Origin: Dactylorhiza incarnata
Lineage: Eukaryota; Streptophyta; Magnoliopsida; Asparagales; Orchidaceae
Direction of reading: 5' to 3'
NCBI GenBank assembly: GCA_033032865.1
Contig: JAWHQI010000024.1
Location: 3,596,001 to 3,660,000, forward strand
Length of the DNA: 64,000 nt
Both the position numbers and the translations under genes were made by a program. The notes under the pieces were generated by a model, which was given only the letters and a program-made list of their open reading frames with translations, had not been told where the DNA came from and ran no database searches. Numbering within the stretch: position 1 is the stretch's first letter; every line of letters begins with the position of its first letter. Shown one piece after another: positions 21,630 through 34,539 of this stretch.

Positions 21630-22490
21630 GCTACTCATTTATTCAATCTAGTGATCACAAATTCCAACTTTCCTACCTTCATATCTACTTAGCCAAACCT
21701 CATAGATGGCTTATCATGACTTAGGGTGAGACCCCTTGAGATTTCATTGGAAATTGATAATTAATATTCTCTAAACTCACAAAAATTCATAGAATGAAAT
21801 ATCTAGCAAAACCATAGAAAAGTGTCTTACAAATATTCTAAAATTTCTCACTAAGCATAGGTCATACATGGATACATGCATGGCCTGAAAACCATTCATG
21901 TTGCATGCAACAATATCCCTAAATTTCAGAAAAATACTAAACCTTAATCCAAGAACATGTGTTACTAAATATGAACATGAATACCACTATTCACTCCTCT
22001 TCACTTGGAGTAATCAACATGCATGCCTAGATTACTCACCCAAATCAAGTCCAAATGTCATGAAACTTTGTACAGAGGTGAGTCAACACATGAATAACAT
22101 GTCACCAAAAATTTGGGCCAAAATTATAAGTTTATGCCCCATAAGCTATTACAATAATGAAATTTAAATTATTCCAAAAACTATAGAAAATTTTTCCCCT
22201 AAAATCACCAAATTTGGACAGTGATTTTATATGGCCATTACACACCTTGGGTACAAATTTCACATGCATGCAAAGGATATTGAGAGAAAAATGCACATTA
22301 TACACAAGCAAGAACATATTGTACATCCTGCACTAAAACAGATGCACAGGACTGTACATTCATCCAAATCAGTTGATTTTAAGCTCAGATGAAAGTAGAC
22401 ATCAAGGTCTACAAATCGTGTCTCTGGTGAAATTTGCAAATTCGGCCTCTAAGGGCTTCAATTTCCTGCTTGAACATCTTAAATAAAGTG
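21630..22490 (-). mobile_element. Inverted middle segment of a diverged LARD-family LTR
   Basis: The reverse complement aligns with about 13745-14700 of the LTR: the cgcctctaagggc-type block, the agtagacatc-aggtctaca block, tctctggt, and tgacag-ttgaacactattca. It is the continuation of the inverted LTR started at 17174, with the duplicated blocks and tandem repeat in between. Confidence 0.65.
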
Positions 22491-22942
22491 TGACAGATTG
22501 AACACTATTCATTTATTAAAAAGATGTGGTCTGCGTTTAGGGATCTATTCAGATCCGACGGCCAGGGCATCGTCTTCCACCTCTCGCCAAGGGCTGAGAA
22601 TGAAAGCGCCTTATAGTAAGGACCGAGTTTACACGGGTACACACACTACCAATCCTAGACCTCTCCACACTCCCTCCGAGACCCACGCGTGGGCGGACTA
22701 GTCGTGCTTTTTGCTGCGCGTCAGACTTAGATAGGCCAAGTGTGAGTTTTAGGGATGGAGGCTTCTCCACAACTTCCACTAAGCCAGATCCCTAATCCTC
22801 ACCACTTGCCTGAGTCAACGTATGTCCGCCGGTGTGCCAGCCCGGACCATACCGAAGTCCCGCCACAGATTCCAATTATTCATACAAGTTTACCCCGAGC
22901 TTATTGCTCGCCAACAATCAAATAAAACACGGGCTCAGCCAG
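22491..22942. other. Mosaic spacer, no gene
   Basis: GC-richer sequence with short pieces resembling LTR zones (for example cgggtacacacactaccaat near 22635). No coding motif was seen. Confidence 0.45.
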
Positions 22943-24164
22943 CCTCTCACTAGGCCACAGAACAAATTCATTTCCAAGGTAGGTATGTGGGAATTGTTTA
23001 ATAATGTATTCACCTGACTCTAAATTAAAAGTTCTTTCCCCGTGGACCCTTTGTAATGTGCAACGATTTGGATCATTTAACGAGTATTCAATTTATTCCG
23101 GTACTAAGGGCATTTGCTTCTCACCGGAGGCTTGCCCAATTTTATTCTTGATGGGGGAAACTTCCTTTCATTTTACCGGACCAAAGGTTAGGAAACCTCT
23201 CCCTACCCCAAAATCCTTCTTAATTAAGTTGCTCACCCGAGTTGAGGTGGTTCCGAGGTGTGTATCTTCCAAGTTTTTACCCCTCTTTAATTTAATCCCC
23301 TCGGAGTATCCTAAGGTAAATTATGTCTAAAGCTTATGATTTATGATCCTGGGTTGGGTCTAAGGATGTCCCTAGTCCTGTGAAAGCTTGGGGTCAGTCG
23401 GGTGTCTTAGTAGGTATGGGGGTCCACCTTAGTGAATTGGCTCATTCTAAATTAGGCCTTGGTGAGAATGAATTTCTGGGGTTTCATCAGCTCCTTTTAG
23501 TCCTATTTCAATTCTGAACAGTAGAGGGTTGCCTCCACTCTAGTCAAGGCTTGGGGTACCCTTTTCTTATAGAGATCCTAACGGAGGTGAACTTTTGTCA
23601 AAACTTGTGGTGGTTTTGGGGACCACCTAGGAGTTACCATTTCACAAGTGTATCCTCCTCGTCTCCACCCAGATTAATTTAATAGCTTCAGTGGGGGCTG
23701 CTGGTCGTCCTACCATTTTACTACCATGATTTATTTGGTATCATGTATTAAGAAAATTGGTTCATGCCTTCAATTGATAGCATCCGCTTACTCGAAATCT
23801 TTATGGATATCGGGGTGGAATAAAGTATGATCTTGAGCCTTGGGGCATTTTTAGACTCCTCGGATCTATTCAAGACTTCTGGTCATCCCATGTATGCTCA
23901 CTAGAATAAGGTGAATCATCGTTGTTTCTAGCTAACTCTATTTTTTTTTCTATTTAGCGAGGCTAGTTTAACTATATTCCCTTCAGATGCCCTATGCTAA
24001 GTCACTCTCAGGGTTAGTGAACTCCTATCTATCTAAGTTTTTAGGTCATGTAATTCTTATGTTCACTCTATATGTTATACTTGAAGTATGATCGGGAGAT
24101 CAACTAAATCACAAGGACCATTTTACTTAAGACGTCAAAATACTCAGATACGTAACCTTATACA
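22943..24164. repeat. Duplicated block A, copy 2
   Basis: Direct copy of 18319-19540 with very few differences, including a ttttttttt length change near 23941. The 108-codon frame recurs at 23004-23330 with one Ser/Thr change. Confidence 0.9.
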
Positions 24165-24584
24165 TGCTTTACTAAAATGGGTCTACAAGGAGCTACACTT
24201 CACCAAAAATTCTGTATAACATATCATTAGAAAGGTAAAAGCAAGGGCTACAAGTTTTGTATTGACTACATGTTCTGAATTTGAGTGTAAGTTATTCAAT
24301 TTACTGCTTAAAGTTTCAGTTTGGGATGTGACCTTTTATTACTACAAATACATGGTTTACTAAAAAGGGTCTACAGGGAGCTACACTTCACCAAAAATTC
24401 TGTATAACATATCATTAGAAAGGTAAAAGCAAGGGCTACAAGTTTTGTATTGACTACATGTTCTGAATTTGAGTGTAAGTTATTCAATTTACTGCTTAAA
24501 GTTTCAGCTTTGGGATGTGACCTTTTATTACTACAAATACATGGTTTACTAAAAAGGGTCTACAGGGAGCTACACTTCACCAAA
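24165..24584. repeat. ~188-bp tandem repeat, array 3 (~2.2 units)
   Basis: Same unit as arrays 1 and 2, following block A copy 2 in the same order. It breaks off within 'caccaaaaattt', where the sequence switches to the LTR-middle segment. Confidence 0.9.
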
Positions 24585-24955
24585 AATTTGGGCCAAAATT
24601 ATAAGTTTATGCCCCATAAGCTAGTACAATAATGAAATTTAAATTATTCCAAAAACTATAGAAAATTTTTCCCCTAAAATCACCAAATTTGGACAGTGAT
24701 TTTATATGGCCATTACACACCTTGGGTACAAATTTCACATGCATGCAAAGGATATTGAGAGAAAAATACACATTATACACAAGCAAGAACATATTGTACA
24801 TCCTGCACTAAAACAGATGCACAGGACTGTACAGTCATCCAAATCAGTTGATTTCAAGCTCAGATGAAAGTAGACATCAAGGTCTACAAATCTTGTCTCT
24901 GGTGAAATTTGCAAATTCGGCCTCTAAGGGCTTCAATTTCCTACTTTAAACTCCC
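24575..24955 (-). repeat. Second copy of the LTR-middle segment
   Basis: Nearly identical to 22094-22480. It is joined directly to the tandem repeat at a 'caccaaaaattt' microhomology, lacking everything that lies between these parts in copy 1. Confidence 0.85.
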
Positions 24956-27801
24956 CCTCAGCCTCATTTGAGGCCACCTTCACGTTCAGTGAGCTCCACG
25001 AGGCCAAACCCCCAACTTCGGCGAAGCTTTCGAGCTCAGAACCCCCATTCGGACATGGCTTCCGGCGGCGACAACTCACGCATGGGAACAAGGGCAAATC
25101 CGCTCATAGTATGACCCTCCTGCTCGAGTTAGTTTGAGGACAAACTAGCAGCGGAAGCAGTGGTGTGCCCATGTGTAAAAATCACACAAAATAGTCCATT
25201 AATCAATAAGTTAGGCCAACCCAGCTAGGACATCTTTCTAATTTGACGCACCAAGACGATTTTATAGCGTACACTAATCCAAACCGACCTCGGGTATAAA
25301 CCGATTAAGGCATGATGACACCCAAAGTGACTAGGAGGAGAACTTTATGGGGAAATAGTTGCGTAAGGCTTAAAATTTGATGTCCCTAATTCTCCTACCA
25401 AGTGATATTATCACTTCTCACCCAAAGGATAGGACCGCCTTAAGAGATCCAGTGCACAAAAACCATTAGTAGATAGTAGGAGACTCATAAACTTAATATC
25501 TAAACCAACAACTAGGTTGCACCGAAATGATCATCTTGACAAATATCGGAGGTCAGATAAGGATTCGAGTTCATAAAACGGCCCGTTTGTAGATTGCCCA
25601 AAGATTAAGAAGGTGGTGGTAATTGGTAACTTTGGGGGCCTAAAGTAGGTAGAATATCAATAGGTCTCAGATTGGAACTCCAAGTCTAGAGTTGTGCGCT
25701 CTAAGGATTGATTACGTGTCTGGGACGAATATATCATAAGAAAATCAAAGAAACTTAGCCCAAAATGTATGGTGGCTAACCCTTTTGTTTATTGGGGCCA
25801 GGTTAGGTACCAATTCGATTTCCTTAGACCTTACTTTTGGAATTGTTCATCAAAAATGTAAACAATCTTGAAGTATTCAAACGTTACTCGGCTTAAGAGG
25901 AGATTCTGAAGTATGCATAATTGGTCTGATAACCATCCCTTCCTAAAAGTCGAGACCATTGAAGAACTCCTTTATCTTAAGAAATGTGAATTATCAATAC
26001 TACGATGAGACCGTTATAAACTTGCAATCGAAATAAGAGCACAGAGCCTTGATTGATTATTCACCCCATGTTGCGATATTTATTGCCTCAACAAAATATA
26101 CCCCTAGATACTTCACCAACTTAACTCTAATATCGTAATGCACCATTGGTAAGTATATTGCCGGTTAAGGAGTTGAATTAACAAATTCATGAAGAACGCA
26201 AGAGAGACCCGACATGAACTATAGACTTAGTGCGGGCCCAGGTTAGATACAGACTGGATAAGAACGAAACAGACAATAGACCCTCGTGATCTTAAGAGAC
26301 GAATAAATGTAAATAATTTCATGATAGGTGTGGTACATTGGATTTACCTCCTCAATTCAGAAACGATGATCTGTTTTACGTTCAAGGTAAAACAGTGCAA
26401 TACAATTGGTCAGATAAAAATCTGAATTTAGTCGATTGGTTAGAAACATAGGATGGTCAAGCTAGTTGCTTGGGACAAGCAAATCACCTTTTGGAATATG
26501 TGGACTAGAACCAGGTCCCTGTAAGTTAGAGTTATAACAAGGTTTTTTGCATCTTTTGGGCATTAGGAGGTGGTTCATAGTTGGCTTCCTCAATCAAAAG
26601 CCAAACCATTTCAATTTGAGCGATTCATTATATTGGAAACTTATAGATTGAATTAAGTAGAGTAATTGCAGACTTCATACTAAAAGACAGATAAGGGCTT
26701 CAGGATGTTGAACGACCAAGATTAAATTGCTGTGACATGATATCAAAGGTATAATAACCCAGAGAATTTGAAATTGACGAACAATATATCGAAGGCGTGT
26801 ACATCATGTATGATTCTTCACCCGGATAGCATCAAGGACCGGAACACATATGTTAAAAGTCAGCATAATCACCATTAAGAATATTTGAAATAATGGGGAA
26901 CAGAGTTTTAAGGTCAAGAGCATATACAATGAAATTAAATGAAAACTAATGAGAATTGGAGTTTATATAAATTATCACACAGACCTTAAAAGAGCATTTT
27001 TTGTAGGTCAAAACATTATGAAAAGACATAAAGTTATGGGACTCGCTTAACAGAGTGAGATTATACTCTATAGATTCTTTGTGGAATTTCTGATGAAAAT
27101 ATAGTTCATTAATCATTAATTATTTAATTATCCCGATTTGCTTCATCCCACAATCAAGTAAGCTAATGAACTTAAAGCTGCGTGGACTGGATATTTGGAG
27201 TTATAGCTTAGAATATTCATACTTGGAATAATTGATACTAGGAATATTCTAAAAATTTGGACATAACTTTGTGATAATATTATACACCTCAGGTAATTTT
27301 CCTAGAATTTATATCCATATATATATGGTACTTCCTTCACAATGTAGTGTTTGAGGTTATAACTTAGGAAACTCGGATCGTGAATTATTGATACAGAATA
27401 GCTATGTAAACTTGTGCATGAACTTTTGATAACAATATGAACTTCTGAAAATTTTGATGGAATTTATAGTTACACATTTTGATACTTCCTTCACGAAGTA
27501 GAATTTGAACGCATAATTGAAAGAATTCATACAATGAATTATTGTTGATGGGTTGTTATAGAATTTTGTATATAGACCTTTCTTTTATATCAGTAGGAAA
27601 ATCTGGAAATATTGTTGGAATTAATTATTGAGAAGACATCGTACTTACTTCCCAAAGTGGAACCTTGGAATATAATATGAAGGATGGATATGTTGAAGTA
27701 TTGATGATGAGATAATATAACAATTACAAGATAGTCTTGTGATATCTTTTTAGACCATCTTGAGACTTTTTCATTTTCAGGAGCAATGAACCCCGTGGAC
27801 C
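24956..27801. other. LARD-type internal domain, non-coding
   Basis: A short GC-rich stretch (24956-25130) is followed by ~2.7 kb of AT-rich sequence with no open frame longer than ~60 codons carrying a known motif. Its position before the polypurine/3' LTR suggests the element's own internal domain. Confidence 0.55.
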
Positions 27802-27807
27802 CGAACT

Positions 27808-27848
27808 TGAATTTCGGGGACGAAATTATTTTTTTGTTTATTGGGATT
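27808..27848 (+). promoter_or_regulatory. PPT region preceding the LARD 3' LTR
   Basis: A segment containing 'gaatttcggggacgaaat' and then a T/G-rich run precedes TGTAACAT. The same 'TTTCGGGGACGAAATT' signature sits before the 3' LTR in many plant chromoviruses, linking this non-coding element to a gypsy parent (established pattern, lineage inferred). Confidence 0.65.
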
Positions 27849-30800
27849 TGTAACATCACATTTCCTTCTAGACCCCTTGGGTCAGGTGTAGGGTTGGAGT
27901 TGTGAGTAGAGCTCATAGTATGACCCTAGGTCAACCCGAACTTAGGAAAATTGCTATAAGCACCCAAAAATGCAAAAGTCAACCTTGCCCAAATTACCTC
28001 AAATTGAACTCACCAACTCAAACTGAGCTTGCAAATAGGCTCCTAACCCTAAGAGAAACTCAAGTGACCCAAAAGCCCTAACATATGGTCACCAAGTTTG
28101 TCCAATTTAACCAAATTGACCAAAGTCAAATATAAGTCAACATAACCCAATTCAACCCAAATTGGCTCAATTAGACTTCATATGACAAAATTTACCACAC
28201 CATTACATGTCAAACCCTAAGAGAGACCCAATGGACTTAGAAGCCTCATCATGTGATGATCAAATTGGTCAAATTGACCAAAGTCAAACTTTCCCCAATT
28301 TTGGTCAAAATCACACTTATTGGCTAAATTGGACCAATTAGGGCATCACCATGACCCAATCAACATTGGATGGTGTCAAGGGACTCAAGACCAACAATTT
28401 GGACCAGTTAACCCATTAGTTGACCAAGTCAACCACTAAAGTCAACATAAGTCAAAATTGGGCTAAATGGGAATTTTGGATCAATTAAACCAAACCCTAT
28501 GGGCTAAGGCCTCAATAGGAGGCCCATCCTGCAACTCAATGGCACTTGACCATGCATGCCCTCAGATTTTAAGAGAGATTGACATGCAAGGGGGCAAGTT
28601 TGGATTTTCCCCCAATTTGGAGAAGAGACAAATTAGAATTCATGGATTGAGTGCCAATTGGCACTCAATTCTCCTCCCAAAGTATTTCACTAAGCTCCCT
28701 CAGTAATTCCCAGCCAAATTCCTGTTGTCCCCATGCCAAGTGGCACCTTGGTGAAGCATCCAAGGTGTAAGCCGAGCTCCCCTTTAATGGTTGGCATGGT
28801 TAGAGCCCTCCTCAACCCAAATAGACTCCACCATTAGCTTTAGAACGAGGAAAGCATATGAAATCGACCTTTGAATCACTGCAAATGGTGAAGGAATGAA
28901 GTTTTGAGCAAGCTCACCGGAGAGGAGAAGATTCATGGCCAACCGCCGCCGCCGCCTCCGTCAAGCTCCATTAAGGTCCGGTTTCTCCTCCTCTCCCCTT
29001 GTGCTAGCATCCTAGATCCATTAGGAGAGACATCGGGCTCAAATGAGCCCGATCCATGGTGAGAAAAATGGAAATTTTCGGAATTTAATGGTGTTTTAGG
29101 CCATGCTCAAAATTGCCGTACGGGCCGCCTCCGGCGGCGGTTTCGCCGGGAATCCATAGCCCCCACATCCACGATGGAGGTGGTGGTGTTTTACGGCAGA
29201 GGGGGTGACCAGGTAGCCGGGAAATCGCCGTCGAAATCAGCCCTGCAACTGCCATTTTCGGGTTGTTAAGAGGAAGATGATGAATAGTGTTATTAATGGA
29301 ATGTTATATAGTTTTATTAATTCTGTCACATTTATTTCAGTATCTTGTACAAATTATTTGAGGCCCTTAGAGGCCATTTCATGAAAAGTAACCAGAGATA
29401 ACTGTTGTAGATCTAGATGTCTACTTTAATTAGAAATTTGAATCAGCTCATTTGGAGCAATGTAGAACCCCCAGCACTCACTTTAGTGAGACTGGTCAAA
29501 ATAGAATCCAGATATTAAAATGTGTATATCTCCCAAATGGTAGATCTGATGGACTTGCCATTTTGGCCATGCATGCATGAGCCCTATACCTAGCTTAGGT
29601 TTAAATATCAGATTTTTAGGAGATAATTTTTCTATAGTTTTGTTCAAAACTTAGAAAATTAAATAAATAAAATATTTAGAGTTATATAACTCCAAATGAC
29701 CCCAAACTTGGGTGTCACCTTCATTTAGACAATAGTAAACTATGGTTAAAATTTGAGGCCAAATGGATCTCTGCATGTAGGGTATTTTCCACTTGCATGT
29801 CTCTACCCTAAAGCACAATGATGTGTCAATAACAAAAATGATATTTTGTGTATTTAGCCCAAATGGCTAGGAGTTAGCCTCTGAAACTTTGGTGGAACCT
29901 TCCTTATATCAAAACATACCACCTTAAAGAATATTGGGGTTTTTGGGAGCAAAAACCCCACATTTTGAACTAATGTAGATTAAGCCACATATGAGTATTC
30001 ATGAGATTTTCATGACAAACACCGAAAATTATAAGGCTCTGGAGAATTTATTTATATAGCATGCAAGACCTCTGAAAATTTTTGTAGAAAATTTCAGAGG
30101 CTTTACATTTAGTAAATGACAAAAATACCCTTAGGTCAAAAATCTGAATACTAGGGTTTCACTGAATTATATGCATGAGATAATTGTGAAACTATGGAAG
30201 ATAGTTAGGAATACAATTATAAATCTCTAGGATTTTTGATAGAATTTTTAGAGAAATTATTCATGTTGAAATACCCTTTATTCATTTTGTCACCCCTTTT
30301 ATGATAAATCGAAATTTTGGGTTTAAACTTATTGGAAAATTATGATCTTCTGGAATTAGTGATTTCATGTCATTATAGTGCGACTGTAATTTTCCCAGAA
30401 TTTTAGGAATTCAAATTTCAGTACTTGTAGTGTAAAGTCATTTTATCACCCCTTTAAAGATAAATAGAAATTGTGGGTTTAAAATGGTTGGAAAATTGTG
30501 ATCTTCTGGAAATAGTGTTTTTATGTTAATATGATGCTACTGTAATTTTCCCAGAATTTTAGGAATTCAAATTTCAGTACTTGTAGTGTAAAGTAATTTT
30601 ATCACTCCTTTAAAGATAAATAGAAATTGTGGGTTTAAAATGGTTGGAAAATTGTGATCTTCTGGAAATAGTGTTTTTATGTCAATTTGATGTTACTCTA
30701 ATTTTTCCAGAAGTTTAGGAAATCAAAATATTGTACTTGATGTGTAAAATTATATTTTTATTCATTTATTGAAAATTAGGAATCATGGTTATATAATTGC

Positions 30801-32841
30801 TGAAAAAATTTGAAACATTGGAAATCTTGTTGTCATGTCACATTTCACCTCTGGAAGGATATTTAACAAGTTTAAATTCACTAGCATGATACCTCCTTCA
30901 TATTTGAGATTCAGATTATTAATTAATGAATTTTTATAGATGTCAAAATTATATGAAACATGCTTGGATTCTGACCATTCCTTATTACATCCATTATGAA
31001 TCTATGATAAAAATTGGAAGTCATTTGGAAGCAATTTGACTAAGGTTCCATCATAGGAATCCAAGTTAGTTATTTGTCATGGTCTGCGGATAGTGAAAAC
31101 TCATTATTGATGATTAGGTCAATAAAATCACATACGAAATCAGTGAGAATTGGATTATAACAAGAGATGAGTATAGACCACTTAGAAGATGAAGATTCTT
31201 GAGAGTTGAGCACCATTCAAGAGAATGGTTGCTTAGAAATGGGAGAAACATAAATCATGAAAACACTTAAATCATAAAGAGTAATAAGAGGATGGAACTT
31301 TAGGTTAGGATAGTCACCAACAATATTAATTGTCCTGGAAAGGGGTTGGGCATCATCCCATCACATACCCTAGTACCCTGCGAACCCTTCACCGGGTAGC
31401 ACTCGGGAAGTCCAGGATTCACCCTAAACTTCCAAGTATAACAAAAACTAGACTAGAGTAGTCTAATTAGGTGGTTAAATGACATGGTAGACCACATCCC
31501 GAGTTGGGGATGAGAGATTGTATATCAGGACGGGATTGTCCTGCGAGCTGGAGGCTCGGGTGGTGACAAATTGCATGTGCATAAAAACATTTAGTGGCGG
31601 GTCTTCGGTACGGGCCGGTCGTCACACCGACGGCAGTACGTTGACTTAGGCGGGTGTGAGGTTGAGGGGCCAGTAGGTTGTTTATACTGCGGTCTGGAGG
31701 ACGATCCCCAATAGGACGCACACCCGGCCTTTAAGACTGGTAGGTTCCAACAAAGAGTACGCAAGACTCTAGAGTGCACATAGGACGTGTACAGAGGCGT
31801 ATGGGAGGTCTAGGCCTGGTAGTGTGTATACCCGCCTAGGGGTGGAGATGCCCGCTCCACCGCTGCCGTAGCCACAACGGTGGTACCAGAGAGTTTAGCT
31901 AACTCCAAAAAGTGGTAACTATGGGTCTGTGATCACAGAGTCGTGTGGGTGAGTTGCACTTGTATGAATCATATCATAGCATGCATAACATATCATACGT
32001 AAACCTAGAACATAATTGCAGACCCTCATCATATAAATTAGTATGGGCTCTTTTATATGATAAGTTACATTTCCGGAAACCTTAACTTATAAGTTTGTAT
32101 GGGCATTCATATAAGTTAAGGTACTCATGTGATGGTAGTGTAGAATTATTTGTTTACTTGTTGTACTTGCGCGCACTGCTTTACCATTTACTTCTTTTAC
32201 TGCTCTTTACTGCTCTCTTACCTATTTATACTGCTAGAGTAGTGCTTGCCTATATATACACTGCTAGATTAGTTTTCCCTGTCATCTGCTTTTGTTTACT
32301 CCACTTTGTTGTCCTCCGCTTCTTCCTCCCGCTCGGTGCCTAGGAGTCGCGGGGGGGAGGCGGGGACAAAATCGGCTTAGTCTTTATGACTAACGGTCGG
32401 TTGTGACCGTAGGAGTTTGAGGAGCTGGAGCAGCCGCACGACCAGTCAGGACATGATGGCAGGATCTGGAGAGCAGAAGTCGCGCAGCACTTCTGCCACA
32501 AGACAGGTGTTTGAAGATTTGAGAGTTTGTTTAGCTTCCGCATAGATGTAGAGTGAGAGAGTGAGATTTTGTTCTACTTTGGATATGTACCGGGCATAAG
32601 CCATTTTACTCTTTCATTTATTGTACTCATTGATGGACAATTTACATTTGGATGTATATATACAGATGTGTGTGATTGTGGACTTGTTTACTTATTTTCT
32701 TCTTATTCTTGTTGGCCTAGTTGACCGTTCTTGCCGGCAGGATCGGCGTCTTGCGGAAACGGCTAACTCGTGTGTTAGCGTCACCGTAAGGCGGCGGTTC
32801 TTGGCATAAGATCCGAGAACTCTCCTGGTGCGGGAGAGGGA
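27849..32841 (+). repeat. 3' LTR of the LARD-like element (4993 bp)
   Basis: Copy of 12334-17173 with ~2% substitutions and an additional 156-bp tandem unit. It ends GCGGGAGAGGGA at 32841; the terminal aca seen at 17174-17176 is not present, so its last bases may be lost. Confidence 0.85.
30395..30862 (+). repeat. 156-bp tandem unit in 3' LTR (three copies)
   Basis: 'ccagaa' anchors at 30395, 30551 and 30707 are exactly 156 bp apart; the 5' LTR has only two. This shows unequal exchange or replication slippage after or during insertion. Confidence 0.8.
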
Positions 32842-33580
32842 TCTTACTAATTGAACTTTATATGCACATTGGACTTTATGATGCATTACAATTTTTTTAT
32901 ATGTTGGGTTGCGGATACAAATTTGGACTGTAAATAAATAATTTCAGACTGTAAATAGAGATGGACTTCAAATAGCGATAAACAGACTGCTTATAACATT
33001 ACTCTAAATTTTCCCGTCAAATTAACATAATTGAAAAATCCAGAAATGTATGAGTATTATTTCAAGGGAGCTGATATTAGCACCGCATTTTTGGCTATTC
33101 GTACTAGCGGTTAATCACAAGCATAGTCTTAAGAGGTTGGATATATGCAAGCAATCTTCTATTAACAAGCATTCTTCTATTATCAATCATTCTTTTAAGA
33201 TGTTGGTTATGCACGAGAGGTCAACTATTAACAAACATTTTTCTATATTTTTATAAACTTGAGAGATACAACATTTGAAAGCATAACCCTAAACTCTAAA
33301 CAAAAATCATTTCAAAACATAACATCATATCCAAAATGTAAAATGTAGCTAAAATCATATCATAAAATTTATTTGTCTATGATAAACCTCCAATGATTGC
33401 TTCCCTTCATTAGTAATACCTACATAAATTAAATAAGAACGGTTAAATATTATAAAAAAATTTGATATAGAGAGTATAAAATTAAAAATGCGTACCTCTT
33501 TTCATACAACATCATCTAACTTCACCAATATAGTTTCATCGGCAGGAGGCTGTGAATTTGTAATTCATTATTTATAATGT
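32842..33580. other. Right flank of the LARD, no gene
   Basis: It begins with a near copy (32849-32871) of the 23 bases left of the LARD. A gctgatattagcacc segment (33071-33085) resembles gatattagcagc on the reverse strand near 36357 and might be a MULE end. No coding frame was recognised. Confidence 0.45.
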
Positions 33581-33591
33581 CTTTCTCAATC

Positions 33592-33890
33592 TTATGCTAC
33601 CGCTTCATGATATCTCATCCAACTTAGAACAAGGTGCGATATTGGAGAAAAATCATTTAATGTCAATTGGATGAAGTGATTTTCTTTTAAGAATCCAATG
33701 CAAACAAGGTTAGATATTGTTGGAATAAACGAATGTAGTGAAATAAATGTCAGACTTTGCACTTTAGATAGTTGAACTAAAGCAATGTTGTAGCACGATC
33801 TGATAACAAGTCTCATATCCGGCATTGCCAATCATTTGTCAAATGGTGCCAGAGTTTCTATGTGTTGTTTATGAAACTATCACCTAGGGG
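33592..33890 (-). pseudogene. OTU-protease-like tail of a MULE relic
   Basis: The minus strand translates to TLAPFDKWLAMPDM, then SCYNIALVQLSKVQSLTF, then CIGFLKENHFIQL. This is the same block order as the relic at 11425-11845 and as OTU-like tails of plant FAR1/MULE proteins, including the region around the catalytic His (NHF). The Cys block expected upstream is not found; about 500 bp of unrelated sequence with TACAACTCA repeats lies there. It is probably the C-terminal continuation of the transposase at 34540-35593. Confidence 0.65.
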
Positions 33891-33894
33891 AATA

Positions 33895-34420
33895 AGTGAT
33901 GTGACAGTTTTTAAAATTAAGCTTATGAGAATTAAAATAAATCACAACAAGGAGCACAGTCACAGAACACAACATATAGAGACACCACATTTATAGTGGT
34001 TCCCCAATGATGAGTACATCCACATTCCCCCCAACAGCTATCTAGTAAGCAACCAACTTAGGCAAACTCCGCCAATTTCTCAGATCTTCTTCATAGATCC
34101 TACAACTCAGGCTTTACAGGCCCTACAGCTCAAACATAACAGGTCTTACAACTCAAATTCACTTAAGATCCTACCTAATGTTCCTGGAACCCTACAACTC
34201 AGACACAACATGCCATACAATTCAGACAGAACCCTACAACTCATACTCAAAAGAGTCCTAGAGTGAATGTAAATAGTTTACAATACAGAAGAACACTCCA
34301 CAATGTAAATGATAGAAATAGCCTGGAGAGTCTTCTGAGGCCTGAAGCAGACGGCCTTTGGATCTGAAGAGAAGGCTTTGAAGGACTTGAAATTGATGCA
34401 ACCTACTCATTAAAATTTTT
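33895..34420. repeat. Probable insertion with dispersed TACAACTCA motifs
   Basis: The segment separates the transposase and OTU parts of the MULE relic. It contains six variants of tacaactca between about 34095 and 34250, at irregular spacing. It resembles a solo LTR in composition, but I could not define ends or a target duplication. Confidence 0.4.
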
Positions 34421-34539
34421 CTAGTTTTTCAGTTGTAAATCAACCTACTTTTAATCCAATTGTCTTTCTTTTTAGGGTTTAATAATGGGAAAAATGAGTT
34501 CCAAAAATTTGATAACTACATCTTTAGTTGTAATGGTAT

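Larger units (their letters stand above)
12334..32841 (+). mobile_element. LARD-like LTR retrotransposon, ~20.5 kb, non-coding
   Basis: Direct terminal repeats of 4840 and 4993 bp (12334-17173 and 27849-32841) start TGTAACAT and differ by roughly 2% by eye plus one 156-bp tandem unit. A purine/T-rich segment with 'gaatttcggggacgaaat' immediately precedes the 3' LTR, as in plant chromovirus-type gypsy elements, giving plus orientation. No gag or pol reading frame was found in the interior, matching the definition of large retrotransposon derivatives (long LTRs, non-coding interior). The interior from 17174 to about 24955 looks like secondary insertions and rearrangements of the same family. 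The conserved LARD domain may be 24956-27848. I could not find a clear tRNA primer site after the 5' LTR or an exact TSD. Confidence 0.75.
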
